From positions 14,412,558 to 14,476,557 of the forward strand of contig CM055114.1 of NCBI GenBank assembly GCA_029204225.1: DNA of 64,000 bases. Reading direction: 5' to 3'. This stretch comes from Diphasiastrum complanatum (lineage: Eukaryota; Streptophyta; Lycopodiopsida; Lycopodiales; Lycopodiaceae). Shown here in pieces: positions 47,892 to 59,646 of the stretch. The notes beneath the pieces were generated by a model. It saw only the letters and a program-made list of their open reading frames with translations. It searched no databases and had not been told where the DNA came from. Position numbers and translations under genes: made by a program. Numbering within the stretch: position 1 is the stretch's first letter; every line of letters begins with the position of its first letter.

Positions 47892-48480
47892 GTAACAAGA
47901 GGACGAGAAAAGGGCAAGGTTAAAATGATGGATGCTAATCAAGATATAGTATGTTGTGAAGTACAAGCAAGCAACATAATAAGATTTAAAGAAGTTGGAT
48001 TGAACGTCAACTGTGTAACATAGACCAACTATATAAGGACCAGTGACCTCAACAACTTGAAGATGAAAGAAAATATAAGAATTCTCAACAAATTGTTCAT
48101 TATCGAAAATGTATTTGTCTGCTTGGGTTGCTAATAGAGGTCAAGTTGAGAGTGAAGCCACATGGGGTCAACCACAACAGAGTGGACGACGACCTTGAAC
48201 TCTGCCCAACCGGTTGAAGTAGCAAAAGAGCTTGATGTGTATGCTAAGTGTATTTGTCTGCTTGGGTTGCTAATAGAGGTCAAGTTGAGATTGAAGCCAC
48301 ACGAGATCAACCACAGCAGAGTGGATGGCGACCTTGAACTCGGCCCAACAGGTCAAAGTAGTAGAAGAGCTTGATGTGTAAGCAACCAAGTCAAAGCTTG
48401 CCTAAAAAAATGAATAGCAACAAGCTGAATCTGTTGTTAGGGTGTACGAGAGGTTAACCAGAAATAGGTTTCTAGCTAAA
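47892..48480. repeat. Spacer with a 139-bp tandem duplication
   Basis: Two units start GTATTTGTCTGCTTGGGTTG at 48111 and 48250 and extend to about 48382, differing at scattered positions. The rest of the spacer has no recognisable feature. It separates two blocks of the same microsatellite. Confidence 0.8.
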
Positions 48481-48481
48481 T

Positions 48482-48875
48482 GACACATACACACACATAT
48501 ACTTACACATATACACACATATGCACACATATACATACATACATATACGAATACATTCACATACACATACACATACCCATACCCATACACATACACATAT
48601 ACATATGCCTACACATACACGTAGACTTTCACATATACATACACATATATAGATATATACATATACATATATTTTCACATATAAATAAACATACACATAT
48701 ATATACACATACACATATACATATACATACAAATACACATACATACATATACACATATACATTCACATACACATACACATATACAAGCACACATACACAT
48801 ACACATACGCATACACATACACATACACATACACATATACATATACATATAGACATAAACATACACACATACACA
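48482..48875. repeat. (ACACAT)n microsatellite, left of element 1
   Basis: Same composition as 46636-47891. It resumes at 61173-61246 on the far side of the nested copia insertion, so one tract was split by it. Confidence 0.95.
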
Positions 48876-49530
48876 TGTGAAAAATACAGATCCTAAGTGG
48901 ATCTAAACTCCAAGATCATTGGCTTGAATGCTTGCACTCCAAACTACATAAGCTAGGAATTGGCAACACATTCTATGCTACCTAGAATGCAAAGAACTTG
49001 ATCAAAAAGCATTTATCACAAATGGAAACTTCCATAAACATCAAGTGCGGCCCAAAATAGCATTATACAGTCCATAATACATCAGCCTACCACTTTTGGA
49101 AAGCACCTAAGATCATACACAATAGCTTGAAGACAATACACACAACAATGCTCTCAATGGAGGAAGAAACAATGACAATGATCTATTGATCTCAATGAAG
49201 CATACAAAAGGTTTCTCCAACCTGTTCTCCACGACTTCCCTACTATTTATGGATGAGGAAGATGACTCTCTCTCCTCTCTCTAGAAGGTACTTGACCCTA
49301 GATATTCCCTATATAGGAAAAATAGCTAAAAATGGCTTATATGACCAAAATACATCAAAATGGTCTCATTTTGAAGGGTATGAAGTTTGACACTTCATCA
49401 TACTGAAAAAATACAGTAAATAAAAACATTGTGGCCTGGTTCACACGTGCAAAACTCCAGAACCAAAACTATTTACAATTTTAGCCAATTTAGGCCTCAA
49501 ACTAGCTAGGAAATGTTGACAATTTTCACA
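48876..49530 (-). repeat. 3' LTR of copia element 1
   Basis: 655 bp, TGTGAAAAATACAG to TTGACAATTTTCACA. It holds a CACACGTGC G-box-like motif at about 49442 and a TATA-like CCATAAATAG on the minus strand near 49242. Confidence 0.95.
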
Positions 49531-52500
49531 CTCCCTCTTCAACATTGGATGCTAGTTTCAACATAGTCTTTGAGCACATTCCAAGATTAGATCTATGCAT
49601 TAAATATAGGTCCTTTCCCAATGGTTTGGTGAAGATATCAGCCACACACTCCTTTGAAGAGACATGTTGAAGCTCCACCTCTTTGGCAATGACTTGATCT
49701 CTCACAAAATGGTGAGCAATCTCAATGTGCTTGCTCCTTGCATGAAAAACAGGATTGCTTGCCAAGCTTTGGGCTGAAAGGTTATCACAAAGTATGATTG
49801 GAGTCTTCTCTGGTTCCAGCAAGTGAAGATCCAATAACATCCTCTTGATCCAAAGAATCTCCTTGGTGCATGTTGTTAATGCCTTGTACTCGGCTTCGGT
49901 GGAAGATAGAGAGATAGTTGGTTGCTTCTTTGATAGCCATGAGACCACTCCATCTCCAAGATAGATTGCAAAGGCACTTGTTGTCTTCCTATCCATTTGA
50001 TCACCTGCAAAATCTGAATCTGAAAATCCACAAAGGTTAGGTGTAGTACCTCCATACAAGATGCCAAAATCTCTAGATCCCGAGATGTATCTAAGTACTC
50101 TCTTTCCTAGCTTCCAATGAGCCTCACTAGGATCTTGCATAAATTGACTTAGTTTACCAACCACAAAGCTTAGATCAGGTCTTGTGATGGTTAACCATAT
50201 AAGAGATCCTATTAGCTTTCTATAGAGAGTAATGTCCTTGAAGGATCTTTCATTACTTCTTGTAGTTAGCTTTACATTTGATTCCATAGGAGTAGAAACA
50301 ACTTTACAATCTTCCATATGAAACCTTTTTAGAATAGAGTTAACATACTTTTCTTGACATATGAATGTAGATTTAGAAGTTCTAATAATCTCTATTCCTA
50401 AGATATAATGAAGTTTACCAAGATCTTGAATTTCAAACTCTCTTTTGAGTGCCATCTTGATTTCATCTATATCTAGATTGTTACCACCACTTAAGATAAT
50501 GTCATCAACATAGATCAAAAGTAAAGTGATATCATTTTCATTCAATCTAAGGTAGAGAGAATGATCATACTCACTCATAACAAAGTTTTGAGAAAGTAAG
50601 AAGGAATTGAGCTTAGCATACCAACTCCTTGGTGCTTGCTTTAGCCCATACAAACTCTTTTGGAGATAGCACACATGATTAGGCTCATCATGTGAAACAT
50701 AGCCCTCGGGTTGCTCCATGTAAATATCTTCTTCAAGATCACCATTCAAGAAGGCATTAGTAACATCCATTTGCCACATATCCCAATCATAAAGAGTTGC
50801 AAGAGAGATTAGGATTCGAATAGTTACCATCTTTGCCACGGGTGCAAAGGTCTCATCATAGTCAATACCATATTCTTGAGCATACCCCTTTGCCACCAAC
50901 CTTGCCTTGTACTTGTTGATTGATCCATCTTGATTTGTCTTGATCTTGAAGATCCACTTACAACCAATTGCCTTCTTGTCCTTTGGAAGCTTTACCAACC
51001 TCCATGTGTTGCTTTTGATGAGTGCTTGATGCTCATGATCCATGGCTTGGATCCATTCCTTCTTTTGAATTGCTTCACCTACACAAGTTGGTTCATCAAA
51101 AGAGGTAAGAAAAGCAAAGTTAGAGTTGTCCACCACTTGCTTTCCTTTTTCATCATAGGTTAGCCTTGATGGCTTAGCCCTTTGCCTTTGAGTCTTCCTT
51201 GAAGTTTGCTTTGGAGTGGCATCTCCATCTTCATCCAAGACATCTTGCACATCATGATGATTAGTAGGCACATCAACATCAACATCAACAACATTGGAAA
51301 CATTCTCTTCATGAAAGATGACATCCCTACTTATGACAACTTTCTTTGTAGAAGGAATGTACACTTTGTAAGCCTTGCTTACTTCACTATAGCCAACAAA
51401 CACACCCTTCTTTGATGAAGGATCTTCTTTAGTTCTATCATCAAGTGTGATATTGACAAAACATGTACATCCAAAGATCCTACAATGCTTGACACTCGGC
51501 CTTCTACCATAAAGAACCTCATGAGGAGTTTTACCATCCAAGGAAGCACTTGTCCATCTATTACATAGATAGTTAGCACATGCTAAAGCTTCCCCCCAAA
51601 AAGACTTAGCAAGATTAGCATGTAGTCTCATTGCCTTGGCACATTCACAAAGGGTTCTATTCTTCCTCTCGGCCACTCCATTCTGTTGTGGAGTCCTAGG
51701 ACTAGACATCTCCCTCTTAATCCCATGTGCTATACAAAAGTCTTTGAGCCTATTTGAGGTGTATTCCCCTCCATTATCAGATCTTAAGCATTTGATCTTT
51801 GTATTGAATTGGTTTTCCATTTCATTCTTGAACTTGACAAATGCAGCAAACACTTCATCCTTACTTTTAAGAAGATAGATCCAAGTATACCTACTAAAGT
51901 CATCAATGAAAGTTGCATACATCTTTGCCCCACCATTGCTAGTTGTACTAGAAGAATGAATATCAGAATGCACAAGTTGAAAAGCTTCTTTAGATCTAGA
52001 AGTAGATCTAGAATAAGCAAGTCTATGAGATTTGGACAAGGCACAATGTTCACAAACACTATTGTTTGCAACAAGACTTTTAGGGAGACCAAGAACAAGC
52101 TCTTTCTTTGCCATTACCTCCAAAGATTTGAAGTTGGGATGGCCCAACCTCTTGTGCCAAACTTCTTGGTTTGTCAATTGCTCCCTAGCCATACATCCTT
52201 CATGATTAGAGATCACACATGCATCAAGCTTGAAAAGTTTACCATGCCTCCTACCTTGAGCAATCAAGGATCCACATTTACTTATCAAACATGCATCTCC
52301 AATGAACTCCACATCAAGTCCTTTGTCAATCATTTGACTTACACTAAGCAAATTCTTAGTGATTGAAGGAATGTACAAAACATTTTCAAGATTTGCTTTC
52401 CTATTTGTTGAAAGGGAAATAGGAATAGTGCCTATGCCTTTGATGTCACATTGACCATCATTTGCAGTGTAGATGATGTTACCTTCTCCCTCATAAGACA

Positions 52501-53479
52501 ATAAGGATGTAAAGTATTCCTTATGTCTTGTCATGTGAGATGAGGCTCCACTATCAATCCACCAAGGATCATTATCATCTATGTTGGCTAACAAACTTGA
52601 AGTCATAACAAGTGATTCACATGTGTTATGTTCTTCCTCATCTATTGTAAGATTTCCTTGCCTCTCTCCTTGCTCTCTTTTCTTCTTATAACATTCATTT
52701 GCAAAATGACCTTTTATCCCACAATAAAAGCACTTGAACTTTGACTTATTGTTCTTAGTAGAAGAGGAAGAGGAAGAGTGATCATCATGATCAAAGTTAC
52801 CACCTTTGGACCATTTCCCTTTGCCTTTACCTTTGCCCTTGAATTTGCCTTTTGTGAAGAAAGCCTCTTCACCTCCACCTTGCAAGGATGCACCATCAAG
52901 CTTTGATTGCAACCTATGTTCTTCAGCCAATAAGATTTCTTGCAAGTCAACCACACTTGGCAAGACTCTTTGAATGGCAAAACTTTGCACAAGGTTAGCA
53001 TGTTCATTTAGCAAACCATTCAACATAACTTGGACTATTTCACCATCTTTTATGTTCTCATCAATGCATGCTAAATCATCACTTAGGGACTTAACTCTCA
53101 AGATAAATGCATGAGCACTTTCACCCTCTCTTTGCCTACTAGAAAATATTTGTCTCCTTAGGGTCAATACCCTAGATGTGGACTTTGATTCAAAGAGCTT
53201 CTTTAAGGCATTCCATGCCTCACTTGCACTTTGACACTTTCCAACTTCCTTGAGAAGTTCATTTGTAACATTCATTTTAATGATATGAAGAGCCCTTTTG
53301 GCCTTCTTATCAAACCTTTGTTGCTCTTGAAGTGTGAGAGGTCTCTCTTCAATTTCTGCAACTATGTCCATGAGTTCATTCAACTCAAGTAAGGACTCCA
53401 TCCTCACTTTTCAAGTAGAGTAGTTTGATGAACTCAACCTTTCACTAGACTCTAGCATGATCCCACCATTGGAAGCCAT
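49526..53479 (-). pseudogene. Copia element 1 gag-pol polyprotein (one nonsense codon)
   Basis: The frame from ATG 53479 would encode about 1317 codons, but codon 23 is TGA (53413-53411) where element 2 has Trp (NYSTWKVRMESL). Downstream it is open to the end, so an internal start near 53401 could still give most of the protein. Domains in order: UBN2-type gag; CCHC knuckle CFYCGIKGHFANEC; aspartic protease WWIDSGASSHMT; GAG-pre-integrase VWHKRLGHPN and CEHCALSKSH; integrase HSDIH, RSDNGGEY, NGVAERKN; reverse transcriptase MDVTNAFLNG and YVDDIILSG; RNase H DSDFAGD, STEAEYKAL, HARSKHIEIAHHF. All catalytic residues are kept. The stop codon lies in the LTR. Confidence 0.95.
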
Positions 53480-54639
53480 GATTCTAATGTTTCTTCAACT
53501 TTTAGGTTCTGTCCTAAAGCACTTAGCACTCACTTTTCTCTCAACAAATGATAGATAAAGAGATCTATGAAGATTTAGGACCCTAAAACACTTCTATCTT
53601 GAACCTAGATGGTTTCCAAGCATAGAAAGGAAGATTGAAACACATGCAACACTTTGCACACACTAAGAATGGATTACAAAATCAAACCAACCTGAACACA
53701 CTCTTGCTTAAGCTCTCAAACTTTCCAGCAAGTGACCAAATCAAGTTATGGTGTGAAGAGTTACTTGCATTCTTAGAAAATACCCAAAACTAGGATGCCA
53801 AGATTACCTAGTAATGAACAAACTTGATCAACATATGATCAACACACTAAGATATTGATTCAACCTGTAAAACCACATGTAAACCACACTTCTAAAAGTT
53901 TATAAACTCCAGCAAGTGATAAATACAAGATTTAGAGGTGAATGAATGAGCACACTTAGTGAATCACAAGACTAGCTTCACTATCTTGTCAAATCTTGGT
54001 GTTTAGATGTAGATCTAAGATCACTTCACATGAGAATGTTCCTCAACCTGTTAAGAACCTGAAAACACACTTGCATAATGGTTAACACCTTCCAGCAAAT
54101 GCTCCAATCAAATTACATAAGGAGAGTTACTTACATGCTCAACAAAGTACACCAAAATTTATGCCAAAATTGATGACAATCTTTACAATATGCTCTTCAC
54201 AATGGAGCTTACAATATGTTCACCCAAAAAAGGGGATCTTTCATCCAAATGGGAGCTTTGCTCAGCCTTTAGGAGAATTACAACTCACTCAAAAGAGCAT
54301 TTGTCATCCACTTAAGGAGAAGTTTCATCCACTTAAGGAGAGTGTTCATCCAAGAATGGAGATTGTCAACAATAGGATTGAAAAGAACATTGTTAGTATT
54401 GAATATGCACAAGCCTCACAATCACAAATGATTAGGTGTTATGATCTGATCCAAAATAGTTTCTTTTCAGCCTCTGATCTTCAATAGACCTGAAATATGC
54501 TTTTGATCCACAAGTTCAACTCACAAAACAAAGGTTAGTAAGATTTGATCAACAAAGCAATGCAAAATCATGCTAGAACTTGATCAAACATCCAAATATC
54601 ACCAAAAATGGAATACTTACTGTAAATAGAAGCCAACCA
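53480..54639 (-). repeat. Leader of element 1 with imperfect tandem repeats
   Basis: Three units beginning CAACCTG at 53688, 53861 and 54044 share CAACCTG...AACACAC...CCAGCAA(G/A)TG blocks at 173-183-bp spacing. A smaller 21-bp repeat (CATCCACTTAAGGAGA) is at 54305 and 54326, with a variant at 54347. A plus-strand frame of 108 codons here encodes the small repeat and is probably fortuitous. Confidence 0.65.
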
Positions 54640-54651
54640 GCTCTGATACCA
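54640..54651 (-). promoter_or_regulatory. Primer-binding site of element 1
   Basis: TGGTATCAGAGC on the minus strand, directly adjoining the 5' LTR. Confidence 0.93.
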
Positions 54652-55047
54652 TGTGAAAAATACAGATCCTAAGTGGATCTAAACTCCAAGATCATTGGCT
54701 TGAATGCTTGCACTCCAAACTACATAAGCTAGGAATTGGCAACACATTCTATGCTACCTAGAATGCAAAGAACTTGATCAAAAAGCATTTATCACAAATG
54801 GAAACTTCCATAAACATCAAGTGCGGCCCAAAATAGCATTATACAGTCCATAATACATCAGCCTACCACTTTTGGAAAGCACCTAAGATCATACACAATA
54901 GCTTGAAGACAATACACACAACAATGCTCTCAATGGAGGAAGAAACAATGACAATGATCTATTGATCTCAATGAAGCATACAAAAGGTTTCTCCAACCTG
55001 TTCTCCACGACTTCCCTACTATTTATGGATGAGGAAGATGACTCTCT
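54652..55047 (-). repeat. 5' LTR of element 1, proximal part (TATA to U5)
   Basis: Holds the TATA-like CATAAATAG (55019-55028, minus). Element 2 begins at 55048, about 20 bp upstream of it. The remaining U3 part is at 60914-61172, with the duplicated TCTCT at 60909-60913. Confidence 0.93.
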
Positions 55048-55700
55048 TGTGAAAAACTCAGATCCAAAAGATGCTAAAGTTTCATAAAGATCTTGGCCAT
55101 GGAAGTTATGCACATCTAGATTGAAAAAATGATAGAAATTGTGATGTTAAGCATACTAAACATCAACTAAACATCAAAATCTGATCATAAGCTTCCACAA
55201 ACAGAAACTTGCTGTCCCTGTCCGTACTTCAGAGCCTACAACCTGCATTTCACACGTGTGAAGCCATAGCAACAAAGAAATCACAATTCTAGTGGCTAGA
55301 ATGCAAGATATGAACAAAAAAGTGAGAGAGAAGAAGATGGACCTTCAAAGAGCATAACATTCATTCAATAGAATGAAAATGAGATGTGTACATACTCGTG
55401 GAGATGGCTATTTATAGCAGCCATAGTGCCTCTTGGCCACTTGTCTTATGATAGGCTAAAATTGGGGTCCAATAGGATTCACCCATATACCTAGAAATTT
55501 GGTCAAATAGGAATGCACCAAATTATGAGCCAATAGAAGAGCTCCACACTCGACCTCCTCTAATTAATGTGACCTCAAAAGTAGTGTACACATACTTTGG
55601 GCCTCTACATACATGTATGAACCTATCTCTAACTTTTATTTGGCCATAGGCCTACAAAATCTCAAGTTAGGAAAATACTACTAGTTGACAATTTTTCACA
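55048..55700 (-). repeat. 3' LTR of copia element 2
   Basis: 653 bp, TGTGAAAAACTCAG to GACAATTTTTCACA, with a CACACGTGTG palindrome at 55251-55260 and TATA-box CTATAAATAG (minus) at 55408-55417. Confidence 0.96.
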
Positions 55701-58700
55701 CTCCCTCTTCAACTAGTTTTAGCATAGATTTAGAAAGTACACCAAGACTTGTTCTATGCTTGAAAAATAAGTCCTTTCCCAATGCTTTGGTAAAGATATC
55801 AGCCACACATTCCTTTGATGGGACATGTTCAAGCTTGATCTCTTTTGCCAACACTTGTTCTCTCACAAAATGGTAAGCCACCTCGATATGTTTGCTCCTT
55901 GCATGGAAAACCGGATTGCTTGCTAGACTTTGGGCTGAAAGGTTGTCACAAAAGATGATTGGACTCTCTGAAAAATCCAGCAAATGAAGCTCCATAATCA
56001 TCCTCTTGATCCACACCATCTCCTTTGTGCATGATGTCAAAGCTTTGTACTCGGCCTCACTAGAAGAAAGTGATATAGTTGCTTGTTTCTTCGACATCCA
56101 TGAGATAGCTCCATCACCTATGAAAATAGCATGTGCATTTATGGATTTTCTATCCATAAGGTCTCCTGCAAAATCTGAATCTGAAAAACCAAATAAGTTA
56201 GGTGATGAGCCTCTATAAACAATGCCAAAATCTTTTGTTCCCGAGATGTATCTCAAGATCCTCTTTCCTAGTTTCCAATGTTCTATGCTAGGATCTTGCA
56301 TGAATTGGCTTAATCTACCAACACAATAAGATAAATCAGGTCTTGTGATGGTTAGATATATAAGAGAACCTATTAGCTTCCTATAGAGAGTAATGTCCTC
56401 GAAGGATCTTTCATTACCTCTTATAGTTAGCTTTACATGTGATTCCATAGGTGTATCAATAGGATTTGCATCTACCATATGAAATCTATTGAGAATAGAA
56501 ATAGCATACTTCTCTTGTGAAATAAAAGTGATTTGAGAAGTTCTAATTACTTCTATTCCTAAGATATAGCTCAAAAGACCAAGATCATGCACTTCAAATT
56601 CCTTTTTTAGTGCTTTCTTGATATCTTCTATATCTTCCTTGTTCCCTCCACTTAAAATAATGTCATCCACATAAATTAGAAGGATTGTAACATCATTAGC
56701 ACTAATTCTAAAGTAAAGTGAATGATCATACTCACTCATAGTGAAGTTTTGAGAAAGTAGAAAAGAGTTAAGCCTAGCATACCAACTCCTTGGTGCTTGC
56801 TTAAGACCATACAAACTTTTTTGTAGAAAACACACATGATTAGGCTTGCTATGAGAAACATAGCTCTCGGGTTGCTCCATGTAGACTTCCTCTTCAAGAT
56901 CACCATTCAAGAAAGCATTAGAAATGTCTAATTGCCAAAGATCCCATCCATAAAGAGTTGCAAGGGAAATGATTACTCTTATGCTCACCATCTTTGCCAC
57001 GGGTGCAAAGGTTTCCTCATAGTCAATGCCATGCTCTTGAGCATAACCTTTAGCCACCAACCTTGCCTTCAACTTGTTGATAGATCCATCTTGATTTGTC
57101 TTTACCTTGAAGATCCATTTGCATCCAATTGCACTTTTGCCCTTTGGAAGCTCCACCAATCTCCATGTGTTGTTCTTCATAAGTGCTTCAAACTCAAGAT
57201 CCATTGCTTGGATCCATTCCTCTTCTTGCCTTGCTTCATCTACACATGAAGGTACATCAAAAGAAGTTAGGAAAGCATAGTTGGATCCATCCACCACTTG
57301 CTTACCTTTGCCATCATAAGTGAGCCTTGAGGGTTTCACTTTATGCCTTGGAGTTCTCCTTGGAATTTGACTTGAAGAGGCTTCTTCAACATCCACATCC
57401 AATGTGTCATCAACTCCATTGTCATCAAGCACATTAGTTGCAACAACACCATCATCACTTGAAACAACTTTTGGAATGTTACCTTCATCAAAAATGACAT
57501 CCCTACTTGTGAACACTTTCTTGATTGAAGGAACATAAATCCTATATGCTTTGCTTACTTCACTATAACCAACAAAAATGCCCTTTCTTGAAGATGGATC
57601 CTCCTTAGTTCTATCATCAAGAGTAATGTTGAAGTAGCAAATGCATCCAAAAGTTCTTAGAAACTTGACATTAGGCTTCGTACCAAACAAAGCTTCAAAA
57701 GGGGTTTTTCCTTCCAATACAACACTTGGCCATCTATTGCATAGGAAATTTGCACACAACAAAGCATCACTCCAAAAAGGTTTAGGAAGATTAGCATTCA
57801 ATCTCATTGCCTTTGCACTCTCACACAAGGTTCTATTCTTCCTCTCGGCCACTCCATTTTGTTGTGGTGTCCTTGGACATGTGTACTCCCTCTTGATCCC
57901 ATGCTCATCGCAAAAGGCTTTGAATTTGTTAGAAATGTATTCACCACCATTGTCGCTCCTCAAGCATTTGATTTTGGTTGTAAATTGAGTCTCAATAGCA
58001 ACTTTGAACTTGACAAACACATCAAACACCTCATCCTTGCTCTTTAGTAGATAAACCCAACAAAATCTACTAAAATCATCAATGAAAGTTACATACATCT
58101 TAGCACCTCCATTGCTAATTGTAGTAACACCATGAATATCCGAATGCAAGAGAGAAAAAGGCATCTTAGATCTAGATATAGATCTAGTATATGGCAATCT
58201 ATGTGATTTAGACAAAGCACATTCTTCACAAACATGATTCAAGCAAGTAAGAGACTTGGGAAGTCCCCTTACTACCTCCTTTTTGGCTATTACCTCCAAG
58301 GCCTTGTAGTTGAGATGTCCCATCCTTTTATGCCATACCTCTTGAATTGACATTTGTTCATTTGCCATGCATCCAACTTGGTTAGCAACAACACATGCAT
58401 CAAGCTTGAACAATTTCCCTTGCCTTTTCCCTTTTGCAATGATACTACACCCCTTTTTGATCAAGCAAGCATCACCATCAAACTCAACTTTGAATCCTTT
58501 GTCAAGCATTTGGCTTACACTAAGTAAGTTCTTGGTAATGGATGGAATGAGCAAAACATCTTTCAATTCTATATTCCTATTTGTAGAAAGTGAAATAGGA
58601 ATTGTGCCAATCCCCTTGATTGCACACTCACCATCATTTGCGGTATAGATTACCTTCCTATCACCATCAAATGCCATTAAAGATGAAAAATACTCTTTAT

Positions 58701-59646
58701 GATATGTCATATGAGAAGTGGCTCCACTATCAATCCACCAAGGATCAATGTCTCCATGATTAGCCAACAAGCAAGATGACATAACAAAAGCATCATTTGA
58801 AAGAAGCTCATCCCCACCCTCATCAATAGTTAGATTGGTTTGCTTTTCCCCTTGATCCCTCTTTTTCTTAAAACAATCACTAGCAAAATGCCCTTTGACT
58901 CCACAATAGAAACATTTTAGCTTAGATCTATCCTTCTTTTTGCCAAAAGTAGAGTGCTCACCTTGGTCTTGCCCTTTAGACCAATTGCTTTTACCTTTGC
59001 CCTTGAACTTGCCTTTAGAGAACATTGCCTCCTCTTCTCCTCCTTGAGATGTAGAAGATGCTCCCACTCTTGCTTGCAACCTGAATTCTTCAGCCAACAA
59101 GACCTCTTGCAAGTCTCCAACACTTGGTAAACATTTTTGGATAGCATAACTTTGAACAAGATTAGCATGATCATCCAACAAGCCATTGAGAATCACTTGA
59201 ACAAGCTCCTCATTATTTATGCCATCATTAATGCATGCTAACTCATCATTCAATGCTTTAACTCTCAAAACAAAAGCATGTCCATTCTCACTCTTCTTTT
59301 GCATACAAGAAAAGATTTGCCTTCTTAAAGTCAACACTCTAGAAGTAGACTTGGATTCATAAACCTTCTTCAAGGCTTCCCAAGCTTCACTAGATGATGT
59401 GCACTTACCAACCTCTTTGATAAGCTCATTTGTCACATTCATCTTGATCATGTGAAGGGCTTTCTTTGCCCTCTTGTCATACCTCAATTGTTCTTGAGGT
59501 GCCAAAGGTCTCTCCTCCACACCTACAACAATATCCATCAACTCATTCATCTCAAGCAAAGACTCCATCCTTACTTTCCAAGTAGAATAGTTGAGGGAGG
59601 TAAGCCTATCATTGCTTTCCAACATGTAGCCTCCATTTGTAGCCAT
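55696..59646 (-). CDS. Copia element 2 gag-pol polyprotein, 1316 residues
   Basis: One uninterrupted frame from ATG 59646. UBN2-type gag lies at about residues 20-190. The CCHC zinc knuckle is C245, C248, H253, C258, and the protease motif DSGA has Asp306. Zinc-binding H439/H444/C473/C476 precedes integrase, whose catalytic triad D503, D565, E601 has the classical D-x35-E spacing. Reverse transcriptase has Asp907 (QLDISNAFLNG) and YVDD at 992-995. RNase H motifs are DSDFAGD (about 1156), SSEAEY (about 1196) and FCDNLSA (Asp1234). The order protease-integrase-RT-RNase H defines Ty1/copia. The last residues EEGV are encoded by the polypurine tract, and the TGA is formed by the first bases of the LTR. 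Length and motifs are those of a functional element; expression is not shown by sequence. Confidence 0.98.
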   Translation of the reverse strand: MATNGGYMLESNDRLTSLNYSTWKVRMESLLEMNELMDIVVGVEERPLAPQEQLRYDKRAKKALHMIKMNVTNELIKEVGKCTSSSEAWEALKKVYESKSTSRVLTLRRQIFSCMQKKSENGHAFVLRVKALNDELACINDGINNEELVQVILNGLLDDHANLVQSYAIQKCLPSVGDLQEVLLAEEFRLQARVGASSTSQGGEEEAMFSKGKFKGKGKSNWSKGQDQGEHSTFGKKKDRSKLKCFYCGVKGHFASDCFKKKRDQGEKQTNLTIDEGGDELLSNDAFVMSSCLLANHGDIDPWWIDSGATSHMTYHKEYFSSLMAFDGDRKVIYTANDGECAIKGIGTIPISLSTNRNIELKDVLLIPSITKNLLSVSQMLDKGFKVEFDGDACLIKKGCSIIAKGKRQGKLFKLDACVVANQVGCMANEQMSIQEVWHKRMGHLNYKALEVIAKKEVVRGLPKSLTCLNHVCEECALSKSHRLPYTRSISRSKMPFSLLHSDIHGVTTISNGGAKMYVTFIDDFSRFCWVYLLKSKDEVFDVFVKFKVAIETQFTTKIKCLRSDNGGEYISNKFKAFCDEHGIKREYTCPRTPQQNGVAERKNRTLCESAKAMRLNANLPKPFWSDALLCANFLCNRWPSVVLEGKTPFEALFGTKPNVKFLRTFGCICYFNITLDDRTKEDPSSRKGIFVGYSEVSKAYRIYVPSIKKVFTSRDVIFDEGNIPKVVSSDDGVVATNVLDDNGVDDTLDVDVEEASSSQIPRRTPRHKVKPSRLTYDGKGKQVVDGSNYAFLTSFDVPSCVDEARQEEEWIQAMDLEFEALMKNNTWRLVELPKGKSAIGCKWIFKVKTNQDGSINKLKARLVAKGYAQEHGIDYEETFAPVAKMVSIRVIISLATLYGWDLWQLDISNAFLNGDLEEEVYMEQPESYVSHSKPNHVCFLQKSLYGLKQAPRSWYARLNSFLLSQNFTMSEYDHSLYFRISANDVTILLIYVDDIILSGGNKEDIEDIKKALKKEFEVHDLGLLSYILGIEVIRTSQITFISQEKYAISILNRFHMVDANPIDTPMESHVKLTIRGNERSFEDITLYRKLIGSLIYLTITRPDLSYCVGRLSQFMQDPSIEHWKLGKRILRYISGTKDFGIVYRGSSPNLFGFSDSDFAGDLMDRKSINAHAIFIGDGAISWMSKKQATISLSSSEAEYKALTSCTKEMVWIKRMIMELHLLDFSESPIIFCDNLSAQSLASNPVFHARSKHIEVAYHFVREQVLAKEIKLEHVPSKECVADIFTKALGKDLFFKHRTSLGVLSKSMLKLVEEGV

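Noticed and set aside
46577-47966. Long open frames of 147-342 codons on both strands
   Set aside because: They come from the CA-rich hexamer repeat, which contains no stop codons in several frames; the products are simple His/Thr/Tyr or Cys/Val/Met/Tyr runs.
48472-48896. Open frames in the second CA-rich tract
   Set aside because: Same cause: microsatellite translation, no domain.
50930-52366. Plus-strand frames opposite the copia polyproteins
   Set aside because: They are antisense shadows of the conserved pol frame.
54161-54487. 108-codon plus-strand frame in the leader of element 1
   Set aside because: It is antisense to the element and built on a 21-bp repeat (HPLKE-type units); no relative seen in element 2.
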